From Brevundimonas sp. UBA5936 (GTDB taxonomy: Bacteria; Pseudomonadota; Alphaproteobacteria; Caulobacterales; Caulobacteraceae): a stretch of DNA of 5,975 bases. Numbering within the stretch: the first letter of the stretch is position 1; each line of letters starts with the position of its first letter. Under the pieces are notes generated by a model, which saw nothing but the letters and a program-made list of their open reading frames with translations, ran no database searches and was not told where the DNA came from. Position numbers and translations under genes: made by a program. Below are positions 1 to 5,717 of the stretch, one piece after another. The stretch lies in contig DJDA01000129.1 of the NCBI GenBank assembly GCA_002430835.1, positions 1-5,975 on the forward strand. Direction: 5' to 3'.

Positions 1-197
1 GCGTGCCGGGCGCCGAACTGGACGACGCGACCCTGGGCGGCGAGGGACTGCGCGTCACCCTGGCTCATCCGACGTTCAATGATCTGGACGCCGTGCGCGC
101 CGATCTGGCCGAGGCCGGGTTGGCGGTGGTCGACGAAGCCTCGGCCGAGGAAGGCGGGCGCATGATCAGCACCCTTACGATCGGAGGCGCCCGATGA
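1..197 (+). CDS. gspL: Type II secretion system protein L (GspL), C-terminal fragment
   Basis: The reading frame is open from the left edge, so this is the last 64 or so residues of a longer gene. The GTG at position 3 is an internal valine codon, not a start. The visible stretch fits the small periplasmic ferredoxin-like domain that ends GspL: a beta strand (LRVTLAHPTFNDLDAVRADL), a helix, a second strand (GLAVVDEASAEEGG) and a final strand (MISTLTIGG). In the family, GspL is a bitopic inner-membrane protein whose cytoplasmic part binds the ATPase GspE and whose periplasmic part pairs with GspM. The identification rests largely on the next gene, which looks like gspM and overlaps this one by ATGA (194-197), the usual L-M order. 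The cytoplasmic domain and membrane segment lie outside the window, so the call cannot be tested further here. Confidence 0.72.
   Translation, partial: VPGAELDDATLGGEGLRVTLAHPTFNDLDAVRADLAEAGLAVVDEASAEEGGRMISTLTIGGAR
183..187 (+). promoter_or_regulatory. Ribosome binding site for gspM
   Basis: A full GGAGG Shine-Dalgarno core lies six bases before the ATG at 194, inside the end of the upstream gspL-like gene. It fixes the gspM start and shows that the gene has its own strong ribosome entry as well as coupling through the ATGA overlap. Confidence 0.75.
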
Positions 198-661
198 GGG
201 CCCTGTTCTCTTCCGCCGCTGCCTGGTGGGACGGCCGGTCGCTGCGCGAGCGGCGGATGCTGGCGGTCATGGGGGCGCTGGTGCTGGGCGTCGTCGGCTG
301 GTTGGGCGTGGTGCGGCCGCTGGACGGCTGGCAGGCCGATCAGGCGCGCGCGCGCGTCGCCGCCGAACGGCGACTGACGCAGGTCGAGACGGCGGTGGTT
401 CAGCGCGGCGTGCGACCGACTGAAGCAGTCGATCTTCAGGCTCTGGTCGCCTCCACCGCCACGGCGGCGAGGGTGCAGCCGACGTTGGGCATGTCCGAGG
501 GCGGGCGGCTGGGCTTTCGGCTGGATCGCGTGACGACGGCCCAGGCCTTCGGCTGGCTGGCGACGCTGGAGCAGGGCGGGGCGCGGATCGAGGAACTGGG
601 CGTGGTCGAGAATGCGGACGGGACGCTGGGGGTGACGGGCGCGCTGGCGTCCGGGGGCTAG
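194..661 (+). CDS. gspM: Type II secretion system protein M (GspM)
   Basis: A 155-residue protein with the usual GspM size and layout. It has a short cytoplasmic N-terminus containing WWDGRSLRERRML, a single membrane segment at about residues 23-41, and then RPLDGW. An Ala/Arg-rich helix (about 45-70) follows, likely coiled coil, and then a periplasmic ferredoxin-like domain (about 78-150) with the typical FGWLATLEQGGARIEEL segment. In the family, GspM is an inner-membrane assembly-platform protein that stabilises GspL and helps couple the GspE ATPase to pseudopilus growth. The ATG start is well supported: GGAGG lies at 183-187, six bases upstream, and the ATG overlaps the stop of the gspL-like gene, implying translational coupling. 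It appears to be the last gene of its operon; no gspN follows. Confidence 0.85.
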   Translation: MRALFSSAAAWWDGRSLRERRMLAVMGALVLGVVGWLGVVRPLDGWQADQARARVAAERRLTQVETAVVQRGVRPTEAVDLQALVASTATAARVQPTLGMSEGGRLGFRLDRVTTAQAFGWLATLEQGGARIEELGVVENADGTLGVTGALASGG

Positions 662-735
662 GCGGCGCGCTTTTCGGTCCTGCGGGAGTCGTCCGTTGTG
701 GACTTGGAGGGCGCGGCGGGGCAGGTATCGCAGCC

Positions 736-1239
736 ATGATCACTCGTCTGGCTCTTCCTCTGGTCAGCGCGGCCGTCCTGGCGGGCTGCGCCTCTGCGCC
801 GCGCGTCGAGACGCAGTTGTCGGCCGCCGTGCCCGCGAACGTGACTGCCTACCGCCTGTTGGAGGCCGAGGCGCCGAGCGAGGCCGACCGCGCGGCGGCC
901 GAGGCCGTGCGCCAGGCGTTGAGCGCGCGCGGCTGGCGCGAGGTGGACGACAAGGCCGCTTGGCGGGTCGAGACGGCCTATGCGGTGCGGCCTCAGAAGA
1001 CCGGCGTCTTCACCGACGTCGATGCGCGCCAAGGCGAGTGGACCGATGCGCCGCGCCTGCCGCAATGGTGGAGCCAGGGCCGCCAGACGCACAGCCTGAC
1101 GGTGATCCTGACCGGACCGGGGAATGAAGCCGGGGCCTACCGCGCCTCGGCGGTCGCGATCCTGGGACGGCGTCAGGCCGAAACCGCGCCGGGCCTGCTA
1201 GCCGAAGCGGCGGTGGCGCAGTTGGACGCGGCGAACTAG
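736..1239 (+). CDS. Small outer-membrane-type lipoprotein, DUF4136-like
   Basis: A 167-residue predicted lipoprotein. The signal peptide runs through residues 1-17 (MITRLALPLVSAAVLAG), with a lipobox LAGC at 15-18 and Cys18 as the lipidated residue. Residue +2 is Ala rather than Asp, which favours sorting to the outer membrane. The mature part has the pattern of DUF4136-type lipoproteins: an early strand (ANVTAYRLLEAE), a helix (SEADRAAAEAVRQALSARGW), then strands including WRVETAYAV and SLTVILTG, and a C-terminal helix (APGLLAEAAVAQLDA). The function of that group is not known. It starts 74 bases after gspM on the same strand with only a weak ribosome site (AGG at 723-725), so read-through from the secretion operon or a separate weak promoter are both possible. 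A pilotin-like role in secretion is conceivable from position alone. Confidence is high for a lipoprotein, moderate for the family. Confidence 0.72.
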   Translation: MITRLALPLVSAAVLAGCASAPRVETQLSAAVPANVTAYRLLEAEAPSEADRAAAEAVRQALSARGWREVDDKAAWRVETAYAVRPQKTGVFTDVDARQGEWTDAPRLPQWWSQGRQTHSLTVILTGPGNEAGAYRASAVAILGRRQAETAPGLLAEAAVAQLDAAN

Positions 1240-1257
1240 GGCCGACCGCCCGCAGCT

Positions 1258-3537
1258 TCATTCCCCTTCCGTGATCCTGGGCAGGGTCAGGATGAAGGTC
1301 GCGCCCGGCGATCCGGGCTGGTGGCGGATGGTTCCGCCGTGACGTTCGGCGACGGTGCGGACGAAGGCGAGGCCCAGCCCCGCGCCACGATGATCGGCGC
1401 CGCCGTGGCCGAAGGCCTGGAACAGGCGGCGCGCGGCTTCTTCCGACAGGCCCGGCCCCTGATCGCTGACGCTGAGGACGCAGACCGGGCGGCCGTCTTC
1501 TTCGGCGCCGGTCAGGCTGACCTGGATGACGCCGCCCGCCGGGCCGTATTTCAGGGCGTTGTCGAGCAGGTTGGTGGTCAGGCGGCGCAGCAGGGCGGGG
1601 TCGCCCTGGACCAGGAACTCTTCCTCGCCGTCGGGCGTCAGGATGCGGACGCCCTTCTTCGACGCCTGGGGCCACAGGATGTCGGCCGCATCCATGGCGA
1701 CCTGGCCCAGGTCCAGCAGTTCCGAGCGATAGGGCTGACTCTCGGCGCGGGCCAGTTGGACATAGCCCTCTGCAAGGTCGAGGGTCTGGCGGGCGTAGTC
1801 GGCGATGCGGCGCTCGACCATGGGGTCCAGGCGCGGCGCGGGGCCGTCCAGCAGGGTCAGGATCGACACCTGGGGCGCGCGCATGTCGTGGCTGAGCAGT
1901 TGCAGGGCCTCGGCGCGCTGGCGCTCAGCGGCGCGGAAGCGCGTCATGTCGGCGAAGCGCACGATGTGGCCGACCGGTTGGCCTTCGGCGTCGGTCAGCA
2001 GGGCGGCGGCGGCCTTCAGGATGCGGCCGTCGGGCGTGGTGATGTCGCCGGGATCGCCCTCGGGATCGAGGAAGCGGCGCCAGGCCGGTTCGCCCAGGGA
2101 CTGGAACAGCAGGGGCAGGTCGGCGTCGTCCCTCAGTCGGTCGCCGAACAGGGCCTCGGCCCGGTCGTTGGACAGGATGATGCGGGCGTGAGGGTCGGCG
2201 ACGACCGTGGCGTCGGGCAGGCTTCGCAGGGTGTCGGAGATGAAGCGTTCCAGGTCGCGTACCTGGCGCACGGCGGCGCGCAGGGCGTCCACCTGGCGGG
2301 CCACCACGTCGCCGCCCTGGGCACGGCCGATCAGGCGCACGCCGTCGCGCTCGAAGGCCTCGACCTCGCTCTGCATATAGGCCGAGGCGGCGGCCAGACG
2401 ACGCCAGCTCCACAAGGGATAGGCCAGGGCCAGTCCAGCCACGGCGGCCGAGGGCGGGAACCACAGGCCGCCCGCCAGGAAGGCGGCGGCGGTTCCGACC
2501 AGGGTCAGGACGATCAGCCCTGCGCCCAGGGCCATGTTGGCCGCCGGGCGCAGCACCAGGAAGCCGGCGACCAGCAGGCCGAGCGGCAGCAGGGACAGGA
2601 TCAGCACCCAGGCGGGCGACAGGCTGCGCGGGCCGCCGCCCTCGATCAGGGTCTGGAGCAGGGCGGCCTGCACCTCGACGCCGGGGCGCAGTTCGCCGTG
2701 GGGCGTGGCCGGGGTGGCGTAACGGTCGCCCAGGCCCGGCGCCGTCGCCCCGACCAGCACCAGCCTGTCCTTCAGGAAGGCGGCGGGCGTCTCGCCGCTG
2801 AGCACGTCGGCGAAGGACAGGGTGCGGAAGGCGCCGGGCGGGCCGCGGTAGACCAGGGCCTCCGGCGAGGCGGCGAAAAGCTCGTCGCCGCCGTGTGGCG
2901 CGGGCGGCGCGGGTGCGGCGCCCTTGGCGGCGGCCAGGGGCAGGATCAGATGCGGCCAGGTCCGCCCATCTGCCTGAAGATAGAGAGGCAGGCGGCGCAC
3001 GGCGCCGTCGTCGTCGACCGTCAGATTGACGTGGCCGAGGCCTGCCGCCGCATCGGTCAGGATCGGCGCAGGGGCGTCCTCGCGAAAGGCGGCTCCGTTC
3101 AGGCCGGGGGCGTCCAGCACCACCGGCAGGCGGACCTTGCCGTTGCGGGCCAGGGCGGCGGCCAGGGCGTCGTCCTGCGGGGAGGCTTCGGTGAACAGGA
3201 CGTCGTAGGCGACAGGCCCCGCGCCCGCCTGGGTCAGGCGGTCGATCAGCCGGGCGTGCAGGTCGCGCGGCCAGGGCCATTGGCCCAGGGCCTCCAGGCT
3301 GCGGTCGTCGATGGCGATGATGACGATGTCTTCGTCGGCCGGTCCCGCCTCGGCCCGCATCAGGGCGTCATAGACCAGGTGGTCGGCGCCGTCGGCGACA
3401 GGCGTCAGCGCCATCCAGCCGACCAGCAGGGCGGACAGCGTCGCCACCAGCGCCCACTCGACCAGGGCGCGACGGCCGGTCAGGCGGGCGCCGAGCCAGC
3501 CTCTCCAGCCGCCTTTCGGCCCTGCGGGCGCGGGCAC
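1258..3537 (-). CDS. CHASE2-PAS sensor histidine kinase
   Basis: A 759-residue membrane sensor kinase. Order of parts: a short Arg-rich cytoplasmic N-terminus; membrane segment 1 (about 27-47); a periplasmic CHASE2 domain (about 48-305) with typical stretches DEDIVIIAIDDRSLEALGQW, GHVNLTVDDDGAVRR and RLVLVGATAPGLGDRYATP; three further membrane segments (about 309-329, 332-357, 358-378); a helical linker; a PAS domain (about 433-535); a HisKA dimerisation helix with the phosphoaccepting His550 in LLSHDMRAPQ; and a HATPase_c domain. The ATPase domain has an N box (NLLDNALKYG, Asn656/Asn660), a G1 box (SDQGPGLS) and a G2 box (GAGLGLA, 718-724). All key catalytic residues are present, so it should be active. 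The H box is unusual in having PQ where PL is common. The gene starts with GTG four bases after the LysM-FecR stop, with no clear Shine-Dalgarno, so coupled translation is likely. Its partner is presumably the OmpR-type regulator that begins the operon. The signal is unknown. Confidence 0.93.
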   Translation of the reverse strand: MPAPAGPKGGWRGWLGARLTGRRALVEWALVATLSALLVGWMALTPVADGADHLVYDALMRAEAGPADEDIVIIAIDDRSLEALGQWPWPRDLHARLIDRLTQAGAGPVAYDVLFTEASPQDDALAAALARNGKVRLPVVLDAPGLNGAAFREDAPAPILTDAAAGLGHVNLTVDDDGAVRRLPLYLQADGRTWPHLILPLAAAKGAAPAPPAPHGGDELFAASPEALVYRGPPGAFRTLSFADVLSGETPAAFLKDRLVLVGATAPGLGDRYATPATPHGELRPGVEVQAALLQTLIEGGGPRSLSPAWVLILSLLPLGLLVAGFLVLRPAANMALGAGLIVLTLVGTAAAFLAGGLWFPPSAAVAGLALAYPLWSWRRLAAASAYMQSEVEAFERDGVRLIGRAQGGDVVARQVDALRAAVRQVRDLERFISDTLRSLPDATVVADPHARIILSNDRAEALFGDRLRDDADLPLLFQSLGEPAWRRFLDPEGDPGDITTPDGRILKAAAALLTDAEGQPVGHIVRFADMTRFRAAERQRAEALQLLSHDMRAPQVSILTLLDGPAPRLDPMVERRIADYARQTLDLAEGYVQLARAESQPYRSELLDLGQVAMDAADILWPQASKKGVRILTPDGEEEFLVQGDPALLRRLTTNLLDNALKYGPAGGVIQVSLTGAEEDGRPVCVLSVSDQGPGLSEEAARRLFQAFGHGGADHRGAGLGLAFVRTVAERHGGTIRHQPGSPGATFILTLPRITEGE

Positions 3538-3549
3538 GGCGCTAGCGCC
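3538..3549. repeat. 12-bp perfect palindrome at the LysM-FecR/kinase junction
   Basis: GGCGCTAGCGCC is its own reverse complement. It covers the last codons and TAG stop of the LysM-FecR gene and abuts the GTG start of the kinase gene. As RNA it could form a four-base-pair GC stem with a CTAG loop immediately before the start codon, or it could bind a dimeric protein as DNA. No U-tract follows, so it is not a terminator. Chance in GC-rich DNA remains possible. Confidence 0.4.
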
Positions 3550-4903
3550 CGATGCGGAGCTGTTGCGGTTCGGACCAGGCTTCTAGCAGGCGGCCGAAGC
3601 GATGGCGCGCGCCCTGCACCCGCCAGCTGTAGACGCCCGGCGGCAGGTCGCTGAGGGTGAAGGCTTCGTCGGTCAGGCCGGGCTGGTCGACCAGCAGGGG
3701 GCCGTCGGCGGTTCCGTCCTCGGCCTCGCGCCACAGCTGGAAACGGAAGGTGGCCGCACCGACGCCCTCGGCCTCCCAGCGGAAGCGGTAGAAGCGGCGG
3801 CGGTCGCGCTGGTCCAGGGCCGAGGCCAGGCCGCCGACGCCGTTACGGGCGCGAATGAAGCTGTAGGTGACAGCCTTGCCCTCCAGCCCCTCGGGCGACA
3901 GGGCGGTCAGGCGCAGGAAGAATGCGCCTTCCTCCATCTCGCCGAAGACCAGGGAGCCGCCGGGCGCGCTGTCGGCCTCGGCGAAGGCCTCGATCATGCC
4001 GGCGTCCTGGGCGATGCGGCCGCGATAGCGTTCGGCGCCGGGCAGGGGCTGGATGTCGAAGGCGACCTGGGCCTGGGTCTGCGGCGCGTCGGGGCGAACC
4101 AGGGCGGGCGCGGGTAGCAGGGGCAGCAGGCGCACAGCGCCAGCGGCGGCGCTGACGCCCTGATCTGCGGCGGCCAGGGTTTCGGCCTGACCCGACGCGA
4201 TGGCGACGGCGCCTTCCAGAACCTCGGTGGTCGAGCGGTCGGCGTCATCGTCGAAGGAGACGCGGAAGTCGGTGCCGCGCACGGCCGAGACCGAGACGGG
4301 GGTGCGGATGGCGAAGCCGCCTGGGCGGCGCCGGGGGCTGACGCGCGACTCGGCGCGACCGGCCTCGACCGTCAGGGCGTGGTCGACGGCGCCGTTGATG
4401 GCGTAGCGGCGCAGGCGGCTGACGCGCACGCGGCTGTTGGAGGGCACGACCACATGGCTGCCGTCCGACAGGGCCAGGCGGACGAAGGCGTTGGCGCCGG
4501 TGCTGAGGACGGCGCCTTCGCGCACGGTCTGGCCGGAGGCTGGGGCGGCGGATCGGCCGTCCTGGTTCAGGGTCGCGGCGCCCCGGAAGCCGGCGATGCG
4601 CGCCTCGTCAGGATCGGCGCGCAGCAGATCGACCGGCAGGGCCAGGGTGCGGCCGATCGCGAGGCGGCGCGGATTGGCGACCCGGTTCTCGCGCTGGACC
4701 CGGCGATAGTCGAGCGGCCGGTTCATATAGGCGGTCGCTAGGTCGATCAGGGTGTCGCCGCGCTGGACCACATAGTCGAGCGTCTCGACGGCGGCGGAAG
4801 ACGCCGTGCGGGGCGCGGGCGGAGCGGCCGAAGTCTGTGCGGCGGCGCTTCCTGCGGCCAGCATTGCTGCAACCGCCAGAGCCGCAGACCAATCCGTCTT
4901 CAT
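3542..4903 (-). CDS. Secreted LysM-FecR domain protein
   Basis: A 453-residue exported protein with no membrane anchor beyond its signal peptide. Residues 1-22 form a Sec-type signal (MKTDWSAALA and an Ala-rich core) ending AAA before Gln23, the likely cleavage point. A LysM domain follows (about 42-90: YVVQRGDTLIDLATAYMNRP, then a second helix and IGRTLALP); such domains bind N-acetylglucosamine-containing glycans, mainly peptidoglycan. A FecR domain spans about 125-235, with GQTVREGAVLSTG, ALSDGSHVVVPSNSRV and the diagnostic TPVSVSAVRGTDFRV. The C-terminal part (about 278-351 and 371-450) looks like two Fn3-type beta-sandwich segments, the second ending PPGVYSWRVQGARHRFGRLLEAWSEPQQLRI. Classical FecR is a membrane anti-sigma regulator; this protein has no anti-sigma region and no sigma factor gene beside it. 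It sits between a response regulator (20-bp gap) and a CHASE2 kinase (4-bp gap), so a role as periplasmic accessory to that kinase is the best inference. Confidence 0.88.
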   Translation of the reverse strand: MKTDWSAALAVAAMLAAGSAAAQTSAAPPAPRTASSAAVETLDYVVQRGDTLIDLATAYMNRPLDYRRVQRENRVANPRRLAIGRTLALPVDLLRADPDEARIAGFRGAATLNQDGRSAAPASGQTVREGAVLSTGANAFVRLALSDGSHVVVPSNSRVRVSRLRRYAINGAVDHALTVEAGRAESRVSPRRRPGGFAIRTPVSVSAVRGTDFRVSFDDDADRSTTEVLEGAVAIASGQAETLAAADQGVSAAAGAVRLLPLLPAPALVRPDAPQTQAQVAFDIQPLPGAERYRGRIAQDAGMIEAFAEADSAPGGSLVFGEMEEGAFFLRLTALSPEGLEGKAVTYSFIRARNGVGGLASALDQRDRRRFYRFRWEAEGVGAATFRFQLWREAEDGTADGPLLVDQPGLTDEAFTLSDLPPGVYSWRVQGARHRFGRLLEAWSEPQQLRIGR

Positions 4904-4923
4904 TCCGCCACCTGCGTCTTCAT
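4900..4923 (-). other. Seven-codon mini-ORF between the response regulator and LysM-FecR genes
   Basis: An ATG directly follows the TGA of the response regulator gene (TGAATG) and opens a short frame, MKTQVAE, whose TGA overlaps the LysM-FecR start as ATGA. Ribosomes ending on the regulator could restart here and be delivered to the LysM-FecR start. It is out of frame with LysM-FecR and so is not an extension of that protein. It may equally be a by-product of the 11-base repeat; no evidence of translation exists in the sequence. Confidence 0.3.
4908..4913 (-). promoter_or_regulatory. Ribosome binding site for the LysM-FecR gene
   Basis: On the minus strand AGGTGG ends four bases before the ATG at 4903 (AGG core seven bases away). 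It supports the 4903 start over the ATG at 4923, which is in another frame and stops after seven codons. Confidence 0.6.
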
Positions 4924-5634
4924 TCAGGCGTCAGGGCCGGGTTCGGCTCCCGTGACGCGCTCAAGGCGGTATCCGTAGCTGTAAATGGGGGTCAGGCGGA
5001 AGCCTCGCTCGGGCCGAAGCTCCAGCTTGTTGCGGATGCGCGAGATGTGCATGTCCAGCGAACGGCTGTTCAGGTCCGGCTCATTGCCCCACACCGTTTC
5101 GAGGATGTAGGTCCGCGACAACGCCCGGTGCAGGTTGCGGAACAGCAGCAGGGCCAGGGCGTATTCCTTGGCCGTCAGGGCCACCGACTGGCCGTCACGG
5201 GTCACGGCCCCGGCAGACTCGTGGAAAGACACTCCGTCATAGACCTCGACGCCCGGCGTCGTCGGCTGGGCGTAGGCGCGACGGATCAGGGCGTTGATCC
5301 GCGCCGCCAGCACCGGCTTGGACAGGGGCTTGGGCAGGTAGTCGTCGGCGCCGGCGTCCAGGCCTGCGACCACGTCTTCATCTTCGGCGCGGCTGGTGAC
5401 CAGCAGCATGGGCGGGGCGGGCTTCAGATTGGTGCGCGCCCAGGCCAGCACTTCCAGACCCGAACGGTCCGGCAGGTTCCAGTCGACGATCAGCATGTCG
5501 AAGGTGTCTTTTCTCAGGGCGGAGATCAGCGCTTGGCCGCGCGAAAACAGAGTGGCGCGATACCCGGCGTCCTGGACGACCTCGGAGACGAACTCCAACT
5601 GGACGGGGTCGTCATCTAATATCGCGATCTTCAT
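4924..5634 (-). CDS. OmpR/PhoB-family response regulator
   Basis: A 236-residue two-domain regulator. The receiver domain (about 2-118) has the acidic pair Asp8/Asp9 in ILDDDP, the phosphoacceptor Asp51 in LIVDWNLPDRSG, the switch Thr80 in LLVTSRAEDED and the conserved Lys102 in DDYLPKPLSK. The C-terminal winged-helix domain (about 129-225) shows LTAKEYALALLLFRN, the recognition-helix region RSLDMHISRIRNKLEL and the wing GFRLTPIYSYGYRLE, all typical of OmpR/PhoB proteins. Length is normal and no key residue is missing. It should be phosphorylated by the histidine kinase encoded two genes downstream. The ATG at 5634 starts the canonical MKIAILDDD; the nearest ribosome site is GGAG at 5651-5648, 13 bases away, which is rather far and may mean modest translation. 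It is the first gene of the operon, so autoregulation from the upstream AT-rich gap is likely but not shown. Its target genes are unknown. Confidence 0.95.
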   Translation of the reverse strand: MKIAILDDDPVQLEFVSEVVQDAGYRATLFSRGQALISALRKDTFDMLIVDWNLPDRSGLEVLAWARTNLKPAPPMLLVTSRAEDEDVVAGLDAGADDYLPKPLSKPVLAARINALIRRAYAQPTTPGVEVYDGVSFHESAGAVTRDGQSVALTAKEYALALLLFRNLHRALSRTYILETVWGNEPDLNSRSLDMHISRIRNKLELRPERGFRLTPIYSYGYRLERVTGAEPGPDA

Positions 5635-5717
5635 ACTGGTTACGCAGCTCCGGAGAGAACGTTGAAGTCATAGCCCCGGATGCTGGGCTTTAGAGCAATG
5701 TAAAATGTAAAATATAG
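5635..5717 (-). promoter_or_regulatory. AT-rich upstream region, probable promoter zone of the three-gene operon
   Basis: This 83-bp gap between the LysR-type gene and the response regulator gene is the largest in the window and holds its only AT-rich stretch (about 5688-5717). On the minus strand it contains TATATT (5716-5711) and TATGAC (5672-5667) as possible -10 elements, but neither has a good -35 at normal spacing, so I do not assign exact boxes. It also holds the tandem heptamer listed separately and a GGAG ribosome site at 5651-5648. No terminator for the LysR-type gene is evident, so read-through into the operon is possible. Confidence 0.4.
5699..5712. repeat. Tandem heptamer TGTAAAA x2 (TTTTACA on the minus strand)
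   Basis: Two perfect adjacent copies of TGTAAAA, flanked by AA before and TATA after, lie 65-80 bp upstream of the response regulator start. OmpR-family regulators bind direct repeats, often AT-rich with TTTAC-like cores, so this is a candidate operator. However, the seven-base period is shorter than the 10-11 bases usual for that family, so the assignment is tentative. Confidence 0.4.

Noticed and set aside
639..674. Possible terminator after gspM: GCGCGC at 639-644 and 665-670 followed by TTTT
   Set aside because: The stem is only six base pairs of a simple self-complementary sequence with a 20-base loop, the T run is four bases, and the first arm lies inside gspM. This is easily chance in GC-rich DNA.
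686..690. GAGTC, a GANTC (CcrM-type methylation) site in the gap before the lipoprotein gene
   Set aside because: GANTC also occurs inside genes in this window (for example 1737-1741 and 5216-5220), so its position here is not informative by itself.
1239..1251. Short inverted repeat GGGC-CGACC-GCCC between the convergent lipoprotein and kinase genes
   Set aside because: A four-base-pair stem with no T run on either strand is too weak to call a bidirectional terminator.
1321..3654. A 777-codon open frame on the plus strand opposite the CHASE2 kinase gene
   Set aside because: Its product is Gln/Gly/Ala-rich low-complexity sequence with no recognisable domain, as expected from the antisense frame of a GC-rich gene. 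The minus-strand frame has complete CHASE2, PAS and kinase motifs.
4837..5619. A 260-codon plus-strand frame opposite the response regulator gene
   Set aside because: It has no domain signature and lies antisense to a complete, motif-perfect OmpR-type regulator.
5674..5692. Inverted repeat AGCCC/GGGCT on the minus strand downstream of the LysR-type gene
   Set aside because: The stem is five base pairs with an eight-base loop and no following T tract, so it does not support a terminator call.
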